Notes under the pieces: generated by a model
What the model was told of the DNA's origin: nothing
Databases searched by the model: none
The model's input: the letters and a program-made list of their open reading frames with translations, nothing else
Shown here: positions 20,465-33,625 of the stretch, piece by piece
How positions within the stretch are numbered: position 1 is the stretch's first letter
Layout: every line of letters begins with the position of its first letter
From: Kappaphycus alvarezii
Lineage: Eukaryota; Rhodophyta; Florideophyceae; Gigartinales; Solieriaceae
Reading direction: 5' to 3'
Assembly: GCA_002205965.3 (NCBI GenBank)
Contig: NADL03000691.1
Location: forward strand, 1,054,001 to 1,118,000
DNA: 64,000 nt
Position numbers and translations under genes: made by a program

Positions 20465-22199
20465 ATGATAAGATGACAGGTAAAAACTCGGATATCTTTG
20501 CGTTTAGCTTCATATTCTTTACTTCAATAGAGATAATCCATATAATCTTCTATTAAAACAAAACTCACAAGATCCAAGCAAATAAACATATAGCGAGGGT
20601 TACAAACCCAACTCTACTGGCTGGAACTTGCGGGGGCCAATACAGTTTTAACAAATTGCATATGCCCTCAGAAAACACCCCCGCTCATGAGATAAAAATC
20701 TGAGCCAACAGAAAGGGCGCGACTGCGCAATAAAAAAGAGATAAAGTTTACATGATGTATATACTGAAAAAACAACGAGAGATCATATTCAAATATTCCT
20801 AATAAAAAACAGATAATCTCTGAACAGACATAATTGAACATAAAAATGAAAGCAATGTCAAATATATTATACCCTCACAAGACTTTCTGGGTACCTGAAT
20901 ACCTTGTGAAAGCTCAACTGAATATATAACGTATAGGAACAAACCGATCCGCAGAAGTTTATTTGAAGATACTGCAAGCAAGTAAGCAATTGTTTTCTGC
21001 AGAAAGTGGACGGTTGCAATGGAGGCAAACGTATCCGGTGGGGCTGCAGAGAGCTATCGTATCGTAAAATGTGTCAGAAAGCGTCACGGCTATGAATGCA
21101 CTCTTTAAGCCGAATGCGAAAGAAATCTTGTGCATTTTTGATTCTCAGCAGGCTTCCAAGTTCTTGAAGAAATATGAGCGGTACACGTCGTAGGTGGGGG
21201 AAAGAAGACGAGAGTTCCCTTCAATGACACTTGCGCCCTATAAATGTGTTGCTTTCTGCTAAGCCGCACCTTGATGATACAGGGAGTAAACAAAGGGGCT
21301 ACGATGAGGAAGAGAAAAAAACAAGAAGGACTTAGCCGCACGAAACGATCGCTTTTCACTTCTTTTTCGTATCGATTGGCGTCGTTCTTTCGCACGAGGC
21401 CTTGTTTTCTGCGCCCCGGAGTATCTCGATATTGGAGGGAGAATTCCCGTACATTATCACTGTGGCAAGCAATGATGCAACTATTGTGTGTGAATATTGA
21501 AACGTGTTGATAGCTGGCCGCGCCAATAATTCAGGCCCATATGTGTGATAACGTAATATTCAAGTAGCTTAAACACAGATCAAAAGCGTGGCAATGATGT
21601 TGCAGAACAAATTTGTGCATAGCACGATCTCGACTTGATCATTTGCATTTCATCGTATATTTTGATGAAATTGCCCCACGCAAGACTGTTAAGCAACTAA
21701 GCTCGGATTGTGTCGAGAAAAGCAGGCATCGCGACTTACAATAAATGGGTAGATATAAACCTAGGAGGATAGAGTCTACCATTAAAGACATAATACCTTG
21801 TGAGTATAACATTATGGGTTGAACGAAACCAGTTATTAAACCAGGTACGGAGAATACCACAGATATGTTGTTAGTCTCGGTTCTGGTAGAACCTAGATGT
21901 TAGACCAAATATTTCGTACTCATTACTTTTTTTAGTTCAGTGACTTTGGATATCTCAACATACATATATACAGTTCTAAATCACTAGCTCTAGAGTATTA
22001 CTGAGGTAATCACCTGCACCTAACAAATGTTGTGAGGACGATGCATATGATATTGATAGTGCCTCGTGACCAAATGCAAGTGCGTCCATGTCTAAATGAC
22101 CAACTTGTATGTTTCATGCAAGTATATGAAAACCAAACAGAATGCCAATGTCAATTGCTGATCAGCAGAAAGAATCATGTAGTTTGTCAGTGATTTACT
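20465..22199. other. No gene recognised
   Basis: AT-rich with short frames only. The 96-residue minus frame (21105-21395) and the overlapping 88-residue plus frame show no features that favour either. Confidence 0.4.
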
Positions 22200-22640
22200 T
22201 TTTGATATTTGGAAGCTGTTGTGTATTGAGATTTCATAGAGAGGAACTAAAAGAGTGCAGTGAAACTGATATCGAAAAGCTAATCCTCAGTGCACTGTGT
22301 AAATTAATGTAATAGCACATCGAGTACTAACCCAAGTTTCAGCAGAACCTCAAGGGCTATATTCAAAGGTTCCCTGAAAAAGCCTTCATGAATTACCGCA
22401 TCTAGACGATTGCCTCTAGTGGAGTCAACAGCAAAGGAACTCAACCTTGAGGATCGGCAGCTAGCAAAAAGAACTAGGGGAAGCGTTACAGAGCGAGTAC
22501 TCACCAGGTAGACAAAAAATCAGCAGGAAACAAAGGGAACAATCAGAAAACAGTATGGAATTACTCTAAATGCGAGTGTGAGAAGAAACCTCGCCGGTTG
22601 CAGGACTGCTCATATTTCCTCGAATGCTAAAAGAAAGAGA
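22200..22640 (+). pseudogene. possible copia gag relic
   Basis: In a frame with several stops the plus strand reads 'ELKECSETDIEKLILSALCK', later 'YIQRFPEKAFMNYR' and finally 'WNYSKCECEKKPRRLQDCSY'. A helical stretch ending in clustered cysteines and basic residues resembles the end of a copia gag with its zinc knuckle, but Cys spacing is not canonical and frames change. It could be chance similarity. Confidence 0.25.
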
Positions 22641-23251
22641 AAGAAAGCACTGCATGAAACAAAAAAAGGTGAAAGAGGTGTCAGTAAGGAAGTAGAAACA
22701 CCCGAACACATGAACAGTGCAATGATGCACGCAGTCTTTTCAGTTCTGGTGACATGCGCGCTGTGTGTAATTAGAGATTCAGAGGGGAGTTTAATGTCGA
22801 TAGATGGGTTTTATGCACTGTAATAGAAGCAGGTAGATGTGAGAGTAAAATTTGGAGTACTTCCGATTGAGTATAGGACCGGACCTGAATAGTTAATTTG
22901 CCCGTAAAGTAAAAAAATGATTATGCCTACGTATCGCTGTCAGTTTTACCGGTCGGCGTCTTTTTTTGTATCTTATTAAGGCTTACACGTACAGTCTTAG
23001 ATTCCACGCCACCTGAAATCGGAGAAACATTTTTTCTGGAAAAAGACCTCCAAATTACTAACGAATTCGGGCCGGCACAAGAACGCAAACGCTCCGTGTC
23101 TTACTGTGCTTAGCACCAATGGTTTTGCATAGGAGTTGATTGCGTTGTGGAAACAGGCAGGGTGATCTCATTGGATTTCGATCGCAAATTGCAACATATC
23201 CGAACAGCACAACCAAAATGAGAATAAAAAGTAGTTCTTCGATATGAACCT
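22641..23251. other. No gene recognised
   Basis: Short frames only. It ends at the left border of LTR A. Confidence 0.4.
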
Positions 23252-23594
23252 TGATAGGGGTAAATCGTCGGGAGAAGAGATACTCAGAACCAACTATCCA
23301 AAGAAGGAGGTGTTGCAAGCGACAAAAATGTTACCATGTTATAGTTGAACGAGCAAAGAGGGGTGTATTTGGAAGAGAATTAAAAGGGCTACAAGCAAGT
23401 ATAAAAGGGGAAGGATCTCCCACTTCTGCACTGCAACCGACGTAGGAAAAATGTTTCTTGGGTCCGGAGTTGACCCTCAACTTCGTAATACTACGGACTT
23501 GACTTGAAGATTACTGCCAACTTGCTTGAACTCTTCATGAGGAAGCAGTTTAATCAGCTTATATAGACTTCTGGCTACTCCTAAAGTCCGAACA
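23252..23594 (-). repeat. LTR of family X, copy A
   Basis: On the plus strand it runs TGATAGGGGTAAATC... to ...AAGTCCGAACA, so both termini are TG/CA, and it aligns along its whole length with LTR B. On the minus strand it contains CTATATAAG, a candidate TATA box. The 5-bp flanks AACCT (23247-23251) and AAACT (23595-23599) differ at one position and may be a worn target duplication. The acidic ORF reads towards it on the minus strand, so it looks like a 3' LTR rather than a solo LTR. Confidence 0.8.
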
Positions 23595-23694
23595 AAACTA
23601 CAGAAGGTACGAGGAAATGCATAAAAACAATTTTTGTGAACTATGTACTCTTAACCAAAAGATATTTAAGAAACTGAAAAGCAATGAGGTCCTC

Positions 23695-24200
23695 TTATTT
23701 ACCATTCTCTGAATCAGATCCAAACAACTTCTCCAAAATATCCATGCTGCCCAAGCAGTCCCCACATATATCTACGAATGGCTCATAGCTCTTCATTTCC
23801 TCCTGGGAGATATCGAAACTACTAAAGATATCTCCATCGGGTTCCAGCGTCGGCACCACTTGTTCCATACTTGCCAGTCCAGACCCCCCACTTAAACATT
23901 TTCCATGCCCCACTTTTCCTCATCCATCTCGTCCTCTTATTCCTTATTCTCGTCTTCCTCGTCTTCCACCTCTTCATCCTCCCCGTAATTAACTTCATAG
24001 ACCAATTCAGGGGCTAACCGCTCCTCAAAGGTCTCCCCAGCTCCCCCTTTGATGTCCCACTCCCGCCCCTTACCTACCTTCTCCTCCTAATCCTCAATAA
24101 AAAGGCAACGCACGAATTCGATCACCTTCATTTTGGTTTGCCGGCGCAGGTAGTCATCGTGGTCATTATCTCCGAAAGGGAGTGGGGCAATAGAGTTTAG
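23695..24200 (-). pseudogene. family X acidic 3' ORF, copy A
   Basis: On the minus strand from about 24165: 'DDYLRRQTKMKVIEFVRCLF', a stop, 'VYEVNYGEDEEVEDEEDENK', a second stop and 'EDEMDEEKWGMEN', then in another frame (23695-23913) 'SMEQVVPTLEPDGDIFSSFD' and 'ICGDCLGSMDILEKLFGSDS'. The final frame is open for 72 residues. The acidic stretch and conserved V-V-P-T-L-x-P block match copies D and C. The ORF lies about 100 bp before LTR A. Function unknown. Strong acidity could mean a histone- or nucleic-acid-partner role, which is only inference. Confidence 0.55.
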
Positions 24201-25399
24201 AAGGGGGGGATGGCGATTTTTGGAAATGACTTTCGAGGGGTATACATTGTTCATTTTGTTAGGGTTTGGGGAATATGAGGCAATAGGGGGAGTTTGGGTG
24301 GTGTCGGGGGAGAGGGGTGATGAGTAAATGATCGGCGTTGTTTGGAACTTGGAATGATGGGGTTTAAATAGGCCCCCGGGGCAGGTTCTATAGATTAGAA
24401 ATAGGTAAAATAAATCTATAAGGGATTTTGTCGTAGTGCATTTGCGCCTTTTTTCTCAGAAAAGCGTATTTGGAGGAGGGAGGAGGAGGTAAGCCAACCG
24501 GGAAACAGAACTTGATTGAGGATCGATTCAGAGGGTTAGATACAGAAAACATATATAGATAAAATGGGAGAAAATTTGGAGAGGACCGCGGTAATGATAA
24601 GCAAGGGTCAGGGAGGACGAGAAAGTACCGGAAGTATAAGCAAATTTGGACAAGTGGAGGTAGTACAGTAAACTGAAAGTCTGTAGATGACGGCGACAAT
24701 AAATCCGTTCCTATCAGCACGCGCCTAACAGATGTTATAAAACAACTTCGGAGGTAACATCAGTTAATAATCCCCGCAGGGTGGAGTTTGGGGTTCAGAA
24801 GAAGACATTGACCGAGGGAGAAATTTCAGGGTTAGGAAATTGCTGAAGATGGGAGCAACCCAGAAAGCACTCGGAAACTTGCATAAGTAGGTCGTTCAAT
24901 CGGTATCGGAGAAAAAGTCAGGGTAGATACTTGAGCGCAACAAAATGAAGAACATCTTGAGCCAGAGCTTCGATGTTGGTGATTTTTCGCCAACATTTTC
25001 AATTTGTTAGTCCCTCAAACCATTACTATGGCTCTACGATCACTCATGTACGAGGTAATGACTCCGACAGGGGTGAAAATGAAAAGATACACGCAGGAAG
25101 GGTGATACCATAAGAATCCAGGCTACTGGGTAAGAAAGTCTTCGCAAAGGTCAAGAGACAGATAGAGCGCAAATAAAACCACTTCAAATTGGTACAGGAC
25201 GTAGCTGACATACCTGGGACTTAAAATTACTATTAGTCCAGGTGCTATGGTCAGGCCCGCCCGATGGATGTGACTGGACTTGGCAGCGGCTTGGAGATCT
25301 ACACAAGTAAATTGCTTAGAATTTTGAGGAGTTATTATTTAGGTAAGGGAAGCACAAGTTGGCAAGAGCTGATTTACAGAACTTGGGCTATCCTGAAAG
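24201..25399. other. No gene recognised
   Basis: Plus strand is strongly G-rich and C-poor at 24180-24700. The minus strand there gives a Pro/Ser-rich 110-residue frame (24388-24720) which may be upstream coding of family X copy A, but no motif supports this. From 24.7 to 25.4 kb there are only short frames. Confidence 0.35.
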
Positions 25400-25800
25400 C
25401 ATTGAATAATTTCACTAGTTGTCGTATGCATAGAATGCTGTATCAAAGGAGCACCTCAGCGATATGGCGGCCAAACTCGGAAGAAATATAAAATATAACA
25501 AGTGATATACAAGTTGAGTAACGACGTAATCGGGTTTGGGTAGCTAGTGAGACAAAAAAATTTGAATTTCCCATTTGAGTGTGAAATTATTGGGATACTA
25601 AGCCCCGTGCAGTGTAGCCGAGAGTCTCCGAAATTTGAAGCCCAAGAGCTTCAAATTTCGGAGACACTCGAACTAGATGCTGGGAGAGAAAATAGTTAGC
25701 GTAGGGTATCTAGGGAAAGTAGAGAATAGGAATAGATTAAAGAGGGATTCGGTCCGGTGAAAGGACACTTTAAGGTCGGCCATCAGGAAGGCCAAATCTG
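25400..25800 (+). repeat. composite dispersed repeat, second copy
   Basis: Blocks G (CAGCGATATGGCGGCCAAAC, then GGAAGAAATATAAAATATAA) and H (GGAGACACTCGAACTAGATG) occur in the same order as at 19682-20390 but closer together, so this copy is shorter or the other has an insertion. Confidence 0.5.
25625..25664. repeat. perfect 17-bp inverted repeat with 6-nt loop
   Basis: TCTCCGAAATTTGAAGC at 25625-25641 is the exact reverse complement of 25648-25664, with CCAAGA between. It sits at the join of blocks G and H. Arms are perfect although the surrounding repeat is strongly diverged. Confidence 0.9.
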
Positions 25801-28800
25801 ACGTAAATAAAGTATCCCGAGTTTCAAATATTGAACTATACAAGCTTCCTTCTTGTATACATTACTTTCAATTTAATCACTCAAAATATCAAACCCTCTG
25901 GAGACTCTTAAAGCAGCTTAAGCCGACGTGGAATAGTGTATCTGGCCCCCAGCAAAAGTATTTGCCTTCTACTGGTGTCCCATTTCACCAGCAGCACACT
26001 CTGGATTCTCGAAATGAGAGTGAATTTATGTGACTTTTTCATCATCGATACAACGGTTTACCCTCAGTCTTTCGCAGCGACAATCCGAATTGGCACTGAC
26101 GTTCAATGAAGCTAATTTTCGTACTGTACTCATCTCTACTTGCTGAAATAATGGTGTGTGATCTGAGCCTGCCGCAAGATTTGACATACATGCATACCAT
26201 AAAATATGAAACGGTATCAGCGAGCGTATATGCTACGCAGCGGCGGAAAATCGTTACATGATCGGTAAATTACATGCGAACAGACTCGTGGAGTTTAGTA
26301 ATTAAATGAATAGATGGGCAAGGAACTTTTGGATTAGCGTTCCTTGTAGGCAGAAAACAAAACGGTTAAAATCTATAACACGAAAAAACGTTATACACCG
26401 ATAATTCTGCATTAAAGAACCTCCATTCTCAGAGGCACTCGGTGAAGGATAGCTAGGATCTTACTTAGAAATTTTATAGAATCTGTTCAGCTATAAAACC
26501 ACGTAAAATAGCGATCTCCAGAAAATCAAGTCCAGATATAATCTATTTTATTTTAATAAACAACATTAATCAGAGATTTTTGCAGACTCATATTCTACTG
26601 CTTTCCTTGAGAACTTGACTATCCCAGATCTTTTCCGGAAGATCAAACTTGTGACTAAGTTAAATTATGACAAAGTTGACATTTATTGAGCTTAACTTGG
26701 AGTATCTTTCAGTTGGACATCCCCTTACTGTTAAAAGCTCTAGAGGTTTAAGTTACGAAGAATGAAAATCATACGATTCGCATAGCGATCTCATAACTGA
26801 TGAAAGAAACAACAGATCTAATACATTCCTTGGTACTGCCGTGACAAGAAGAAAGTGAATCTTGATTTTTTTTCAATCTACACAACCTATAACATCAAAA
26901 TTCATGTTCAAGATGGTTGATTATGCAGCAGCTACAATATTAGCCTCATCGATGGAATATGCTAAAAAAAACTTGCAGGTCCAACAAAATTTAATGGAAG
27001 CTTTGAAATACTTGAACCACAAATAAAAGGTATGAAATATTACATTTTCTTGAGGACTTTCAATTACCAGTTATGAGATAAATAAATACTATATACACCC
27101 ATTTGATCTTTTACCAACAGACAAAAATAGAACGGACAAAAATTTATCATAAAACCCCTACAAGACGCTTGTATAGAATTAATCGTCTCTGTCATTTCAT
27201 AATTTTGAAAAATTACTTTCAATATTTCCATCCTTAATAGATGCATTTTGTAGATTCTACGGCGAAAATCTGATAAAAATAGTCTTAATGGGCTCTCACC
27301 AATTCTAATCCAATTAATTGAACAATTAAATCAACGATAAGCTTGTAGAGTTCAATCGAGTTCAATTTCTCATCAGCCTGGAAACAATGAAATCGGTGAA
27401 AATGGTACTACTCAAGGGCTCCCAATATTTCATTAGCGTGAACTTGAATCTAAATATCTTCCTGATGGGTTGCGCTTAACTTTAAGCGTACGAAATGGTA
27501 GGATTTAAAACGATAATACCCAAATTATACCCCCATTGATCCTCTTATCAATTATTTTAACCAAAAGTAGAGGTCCAAGCAAGATAAATCGTCATCAAAT
27601 CTGAGCGCCAGATTTAATGACTGTCAGTTCTGGTTTCGAACATCAAAGAACCGAGGAACATACTACATATGTTGAAATCACAGCTTGTAAAAGAACGAAT
27701 CATGATGGACTTGCTACTTACCTCCAATATTGCTCCAGCATTGAACAAACCATAGGAATGTACTGAGAGTATCCAAGACAACGGCCTTTTTTATCATTCA
27801 AAAAAGAACAGCACAAAAATATCCCTTCACTGCCTATTTAAAGTATTGAAGACTTAACGTCTATTTGTGACAAATTTTACCACAGGACATTGTAAACTAT
27901 GGTATGGTATAATGCGTATCTGTTTTACTTATTTTTTTTTCCTTACTAAGCGCTTCTGTATTTATTCACTAAAAGAATAAAGCTCACTGATAACTGCCTC
28001 GCATCAAGCTTTTAACTTTTATTGACTGTAGAATTGTAAACTTCCCCGTCTTTAGAACTATCTTTATAAAGTTTTAGATACTAACTCGGAGTCCAATCAT
28101 ACAAATGTGACAATTAAAAAACTCCGCAAAGATTAATAGAGGTATTTGTACTTTTTTAGTTGGGAAAATTACACTTCAAATCTTTTTATACTCTAACTTA
28201 ACGAGAAAACTGACTTTTGTCGTCGTTGCCAAGGGCTTATGGATGTTGTTGTAAATCTTGAGCAAAGCATAGATGAATGAGTAAGTATGAATTAAAAGGA
28301 GCTGGGGATGAGGTAAAAAATTAGATATAAAAGGTTCTAACAACTTTGAAACGCTTAATTGCAGAACACTTTGTCTCCAGTCTAATGGGTACAGGATAAC
28401 TAGGGGCTCAGGTAGGCTGTTAACATCACGTCTGCCGTGATATAAACACGTAAATGGGCGTTTCACTTATAATGAAATTCAGCCCAACACTGTTTCCGAC
28501 TAATTGCCAACATGGGTCAAAATTTTATACAGATTCATAATAGAGTCTTGAAATGGCGGAGTTCCTGTTATAGGTCACATTCAACTGATAGCGTAAGTAG
28601 CGAGGCAGTCATGAAAAGTGGTACTCTCCGCTCCATAAGCACCGTAGACACCGATATCGATAAAAAAAGGTTTTGATGTTGCGCACTTGTATTATAAGAG
28701 CCTCCATGTTCCTAAGTTCGGGTCCATTCACTGATCCACGTAAGTCTCAGCTTTTTTCTGAGATTAAAGTTGGGTCATTATTAGACTCTGCCATTAACGT

Positions 28801-31800
28801 CAAATGGAGGAAATGTTTGTTTTGATTATTGTTGTGAGCGTAAATAACTTCTTTTGAAAATAAATATTTGCATTTTACGTTTTCTTTGTCTTAATAAATT
28901 TTAGATTCATTATCGAACTGAAAATGTTTTGAAACTTTCGTTCTATGTATGCTATATGGCAAAAATGTAACTGATTAGGAATATTTAGATATAAAATTAC
29001 AATCAATTGGTACTGTAAGACGGTCAGGGAAATATTGTAACTGTTTAGAGTAAATTTTGAATGCTTGAAATAGTGAGGTCATGACTTCGATCATCTTGCA
29101 TCAAAGACTACAACAAGAGAGTTAAATCAAAACATTCTCAATTCCCAAAGAAGAGTTGTGCAAGCTTGTGTGCTTTAAATGTTGTAACAGGATAAAAACA
29201 AGAGAATAGACTAACTACTGTATGCAGTGAAAATCACTTGACGAATTACCAGTAAAATATAGGCGAGATTGATTTTCAATTTTATTATGAAGAAGGGGGA
29301 ACCTTTTCGGTCATTTTAATGCATGGAAGATAAGGTCGGCTATATCCACGCGGCTAATGCGTTCTGAAAAAGTATAATTTAAACAAAGTTGATTTTCCCT
29401 TAAAATTTACAAAGTTATAAGCTCTCCGAATGTAGTTGATATGTTATGTAACTCGTTTTTCGTCGAAGTAGGGAAACTATTTTTACGAAAATTACAAAGT
29501 TTGTTGTATTTGTCAATCGGTAATTTTAACATGTCACTATTTAGACTTTCAAATTTAACTGGAATGGACTTTAAGAAAAGCAAAAAACCCATATGATTCA
29601 AAATTCTATGTATTCTAAGTCAACTTGGGAAATATTTTTGAGCAGGTTACTTCCGGATGCTGTCCCAGCGTTTTACCTGGCCTCGCATTATGTAGAGATT
29701 ATAAGTGGTTTAATCACAAAAGGCAGGAAAATGCTCTTTCAAAAGAAAGAATAAAAAGCGACCATAAGGCAAGTAGCGGTTTTCGTCATAGCCACTGCAG
29801 TCTACCTTTGCATTATGAGAGAAAGAACAGTTGCGAAAGTTTTCATCGCTTTAAGGTTTATGTTCCGTATAATGCCAGTTTTCGTAGCACATAGTCTAGA
29901 TACCAGCCTCCGCGCGTGAAAATAGTAATTATAAATAGTGTTGATCTTAAAAAATTCTCGATAAGCACTTCGTACTTCCAGAAATTTGCAGACCTTCCTG
30001 TGTTAGTCAATTCTGCCTAGCCAGCCTATTTAGAATTGAATATGCTTCTGATACTCCTACATCATTATGTTTTCTATCAATATATGTATAGAGAAACTTT
30101 TATATGAAATAAAAACCTAGCAGCATTAGTTTCGTATTTTAACTCATTTTAGTCTGCTTGAGTCAATTTTCGAAATATTATGAGGAATAAGGAATGATCC
30201 AGTGAAACATTTTATTTTGAAACAAATAATCCTCAAATAATTGTTGATACAAGTAAACTAGCGCTATTGTTCTGCTGACTATCTTAATACTCAAAAATAC
30301 TTTCAAAAGCTTTGAAAAAATAATCCGCTGTATTTCCAACGTCTAAATTCTACAGTCATGACTTAATTGTTCCTATGTTTCGACGATTGACTTGCTATTG
30401 CTGAAAGTCTAAAATATTTACAGACTATTAATAGCCAGAGTACTATATTTTCCTCCTTACAGCCCTTTCATTCCTCATTTTAGGAGCTTTTGGACTCAAA
30501 AATAATTCAAATGAGCCCAAAGACTATAGGTATTTCTTCCTTAGGGGATACAGTTCCTAAAAAATTAGGATATTATGGTCTTGTCGAATTGCATTGGATG
30601 AACGATATTTTGGAGAAACTGTGAAGATTATAATTAAAATGGAGGAACTTTCATAGTTCAAGGAAAGGAGAATGCAAAAGTGGTGGTATTGTTTTGGAAA
30701 CCAATTTTGAGGGCTTTATATATATACCTTTACTAAAATAGACCATTATCAAATAGTGTAGCGTAAATTTTCCTGACCGAAAGAGTAGTTCAACTCCTTC
30801 AGTAACAACTGAGATTTAGTCGTGACATTTCAATCAATTTTTGTGTAATTATTTTAGTAACTCATTTAAATTCTAGAAAAGATTTAATTTTATTACAACT
30901 CATGAAATCAACAAGATTGATTGTGCTATCATAGAAAATTAATAATTCAGGATAGCCTTTCATGATCAATTTGACTGTTTCTAAGTACTGCTTGCTGTTC
31001 AGTTGGGAACTTTGTTGGAAAGTGACATTTTTGTGGCGTGGGAACCGGCTTATTTTATTCTAAAAGAAAACAGAAAATATTCCGAGCTGGCACCTTTCAG
31101 AAGTTCCAGACAAATAATTCTGAACCTTTCTAAAATATTATATTTAATATATTTCCCTAAATTAACAATGAGCTAAAGGGTAAAAAATTCATATCTGAAA
31201 ACAAATGATGCTTGAGGATGAAAGCGTATAAAATTAAATCTTTCCATTTCTATCTGTTATAATTCTCGCCCCGTATAGTTTCACTTATTCCATAGTAATT
31301 TGTCTTTCAAAAATATTATTCATGAACGAAAAACTCTATTGCATGTGGAAGAGTTTTCTTTCATATCAAAATAATTGCTTCCTATCCGAACCCATGTGGA
31401 ATATTTCGACTGTTCTCGGAAGAAGGGTTTCTAAATCTCCCTAAATGCTTAAATAGTTTCTCTATGACGAAATATCTTCAAAACAATCATGAAAACTTTT
31501 ATCTACTATTTACACGTTAAAAATATCACTAAAAGTAGTGAAATATTCCTTCTGAACCAAATCTAAAATCTAAAATAAATCTCCCAAACATTGCTTGTGA
31601 GCAGTTCGTCTAGTTTTATTAAATTAAATCGGATCAACTCAACCTTCTTCCAGTTTCCTGACTATATCAAGGGGATCTACCAATCACGGCAATTACTTCA
31701 TAAAAAGTCGAGGAAATAGTTTTCTGGATTTTGTTCTAAGGATTTACAGTTATTGGAACGTTTAAACACATTGTAGAGGAATCAGGAGGGAGGCAGATAG

Positions 31801-32315
31801 TACTATTGGAGTACTCGGACGCCGGAAAACGCATCTCCTGAATAGTATGATACACATCTGGTACCATAAAGCAGAAAAGAGCTTATAATAAAGGAAAATG
31901 TTTGTGACCGATCTGTGCTGACCTGATCGTTCATACTATCTGGTTTGTTTCAAATACCTGGAACCAATTTGAAAAATATTTAAATAGGACACTTCCTAAA
32001 TTCTGTTTTTCTTTTAATGGGTTCGAAAAAGCCTGCAAGTATAGAAAATACAATTAATTATAAGGAGAAATATTTTTTACCTTTTATTTTCAACCCAATA
32101 CATTTTGCACTTTTTTTTTGACTCGATTGACCTCGACTAATTGTAAACTTTTTGAAAAGATTTTTTTGCAGAATGATGAAAGCCTTGAATAGATATTTAT
32201 AATTTTTCGTGGCAATAATAGTGCTTAAATGATGCCCCAGGTTATTTTATATCATTCACAACGCACACTTTTCCCTCCACAAACCTTCGATCTTTGGGGA
32301 ATAATGTAGGGAGAA
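25801..32315. other. AT-rich gene-poor stretch
   Basis: About 6.5 kb with clearly lower GC than the flanks and only frames under 100 residues, the longest being 28176-28466 minus (96) and 29625-29894 plus (89), neither with a domain. No tRNA, rRNA or organellar gene motif was seen. Around 26990-27260 an occasional coding-like string ('LAGPTKFNGSFEILEPQIK') appears between stops. It may be very old transposon, intronic or heterochromatic DNA. Confidence 0.4.
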
Positions 32316-32395
32316 AGTTTTGGGTGTTTTTACTGTTGGAAGATACATATATTCGATCTATCCAAAAGTTTTCCAGACAACCACAAGCGAATGAT
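32316..32395 (+). repeat. dispersed repeat F, copy
   Basis: GTTTTGGGTGTTTTTACTGT, then GGAAGATACATATATTCGAT and TTTTCCAGACAACCACAAG matches the F consensus over about 75 bp in plus orientation. Confidence 0.65.
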
Positions 32396-32730
32396 GTAGT
32401 TTACATAGCTTATTTTACAACACATCCAATGAGAGATCGAACAAAACTGTTGTAATTTCACAATACATTCTGAGTTAGCTTCGTGTAGTAAATAGACTAG
32501 CTCAATTCGAGCTTGCATTCTATAAAGCGTTAGCTGCTTATGTTGCTCAGATTATACCTGATGCTCAACGTTGGCCATTTGTAGCACAGGGGCGGTAATT
32601 ACTAGCCATTGCGATTGAGGGCGATTAAGGACTCTAGAATGTAAGTAGCGCCGTGTCAGATGAAATTAGTTTTACGTCAAGGGGTGTGAGCAGCGTCCAC
32701 TTACATTCCGGACCACGCCGTTAATAACTA

Positions 32731-33536
32731 CTAGTTGTCCAAAGTCACCCACTTGCAGAGATAGGTCTTGTGACAGTAAGAACAGACTTCTGCGGCTTTA
32801 GGGGCCCCGGACTGGTTCTTCTTAATGGTAAGAGTAAGGCTTTCCAACTGCGAGGTTATCATGTCAAGTCGATTATCGAATCGGGTTTCCAACCTTTCTT
32901 CCAAGTTTTTGACATCGCTCCTGACATATTCTAATGCCGCTGCACTAGTAGCCGGCCTTTGATAATTCTTTTCAGGATGTACGATAGACATCGATGTGCG
33001 GGTTTCCCTCGGTACCTCACTCAGTGACTGAAACGTCTCCGAATTTTTGACAAATTCTACTATGGTACCCTTCAGTTCATCAAAAGTGTGAGGGCCCTTG
33101 ATGAGGAGGAAATCGGAGAGCCGCTTATCCCCATAGCCGCCTTACGCAGCATTCCGTACTTTGCTTGGGCGTTGAACCCAGCCTTTTCATAAAGATCACA
33201 CAAGTACACCAATGAGCTTAACAAATCGTCGAAGTTCAGCCGGGCCTCTATGGCGGTACGAATCATCTCATCTGGTTCTACCTCCTTAGCATACTCTTTC
33301 ACAAGCCACTCACATACCTCACCGAAGTTACGCCCATTCCCGTTAAGAGACCACCCGTCGATAAACTTGGACTTATATTTGTGCTTTGCGTCACCATGAA
33401 GATAGGCGAAGATACTTGCGGCCTTCTCTTCATCGCCCTTCTCTCGCATCACAACGTTGACATATGTGTAAAGAAACTCCTCAACGTCTTCAGTCTTTCC
33501 CCCTGTGAACGTTATACGAGCAGCATTGAGATCCAT
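32731..33536 (-). pseudogene. family X gag, truncated in the zinc knuckle
   Basis: The first frame (33072-33536) starts 'MDLNAARITFTGGKTEDVEE' and has a retrotransposon gag helical core with 'ASIFAYLHGDAKHKYKSKFI' and 'FGEVCEWLVKEYAKEV'. A one-base shift near 33120-33130 moves reading to a second frame that continues 'DKRLSDFLLIKGPHTFDELK' and, from 32991, a helical 'DVKNLEERLETRFDNRLDMI' stretch (probable coiled coil) ending 'EVCSYCHKTYLCK', the first half of a CCHC knuckle. After that the sequence is foreign. The ATG lies about 75 nt after the primer site, giving a very short leader. Confidence 0.75.
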
Positions 33537-33609
33537 GATTACCGAAAAGAAATCCCCCGAAGTGTTCCTTACTACTGCTCAACTCGAATACCTCGGGTGC
33601 AACCCCCTC

Positions 33610-33623
33610 CACAAGAGTACCAA
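33610..33623 (-). other. primer-binding site of family X copy B
   Basis: Minus strand TGGTACTCTTGTGG, starting two bases inside the LTR end. The first 11 bases equal the start of the gypsy-2 site, so both families probably prime from the same tRNA, whose 3' end would read CAAGAGTACCA. Confidence 0.7.
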
Positions 33624-33625
33624 AT

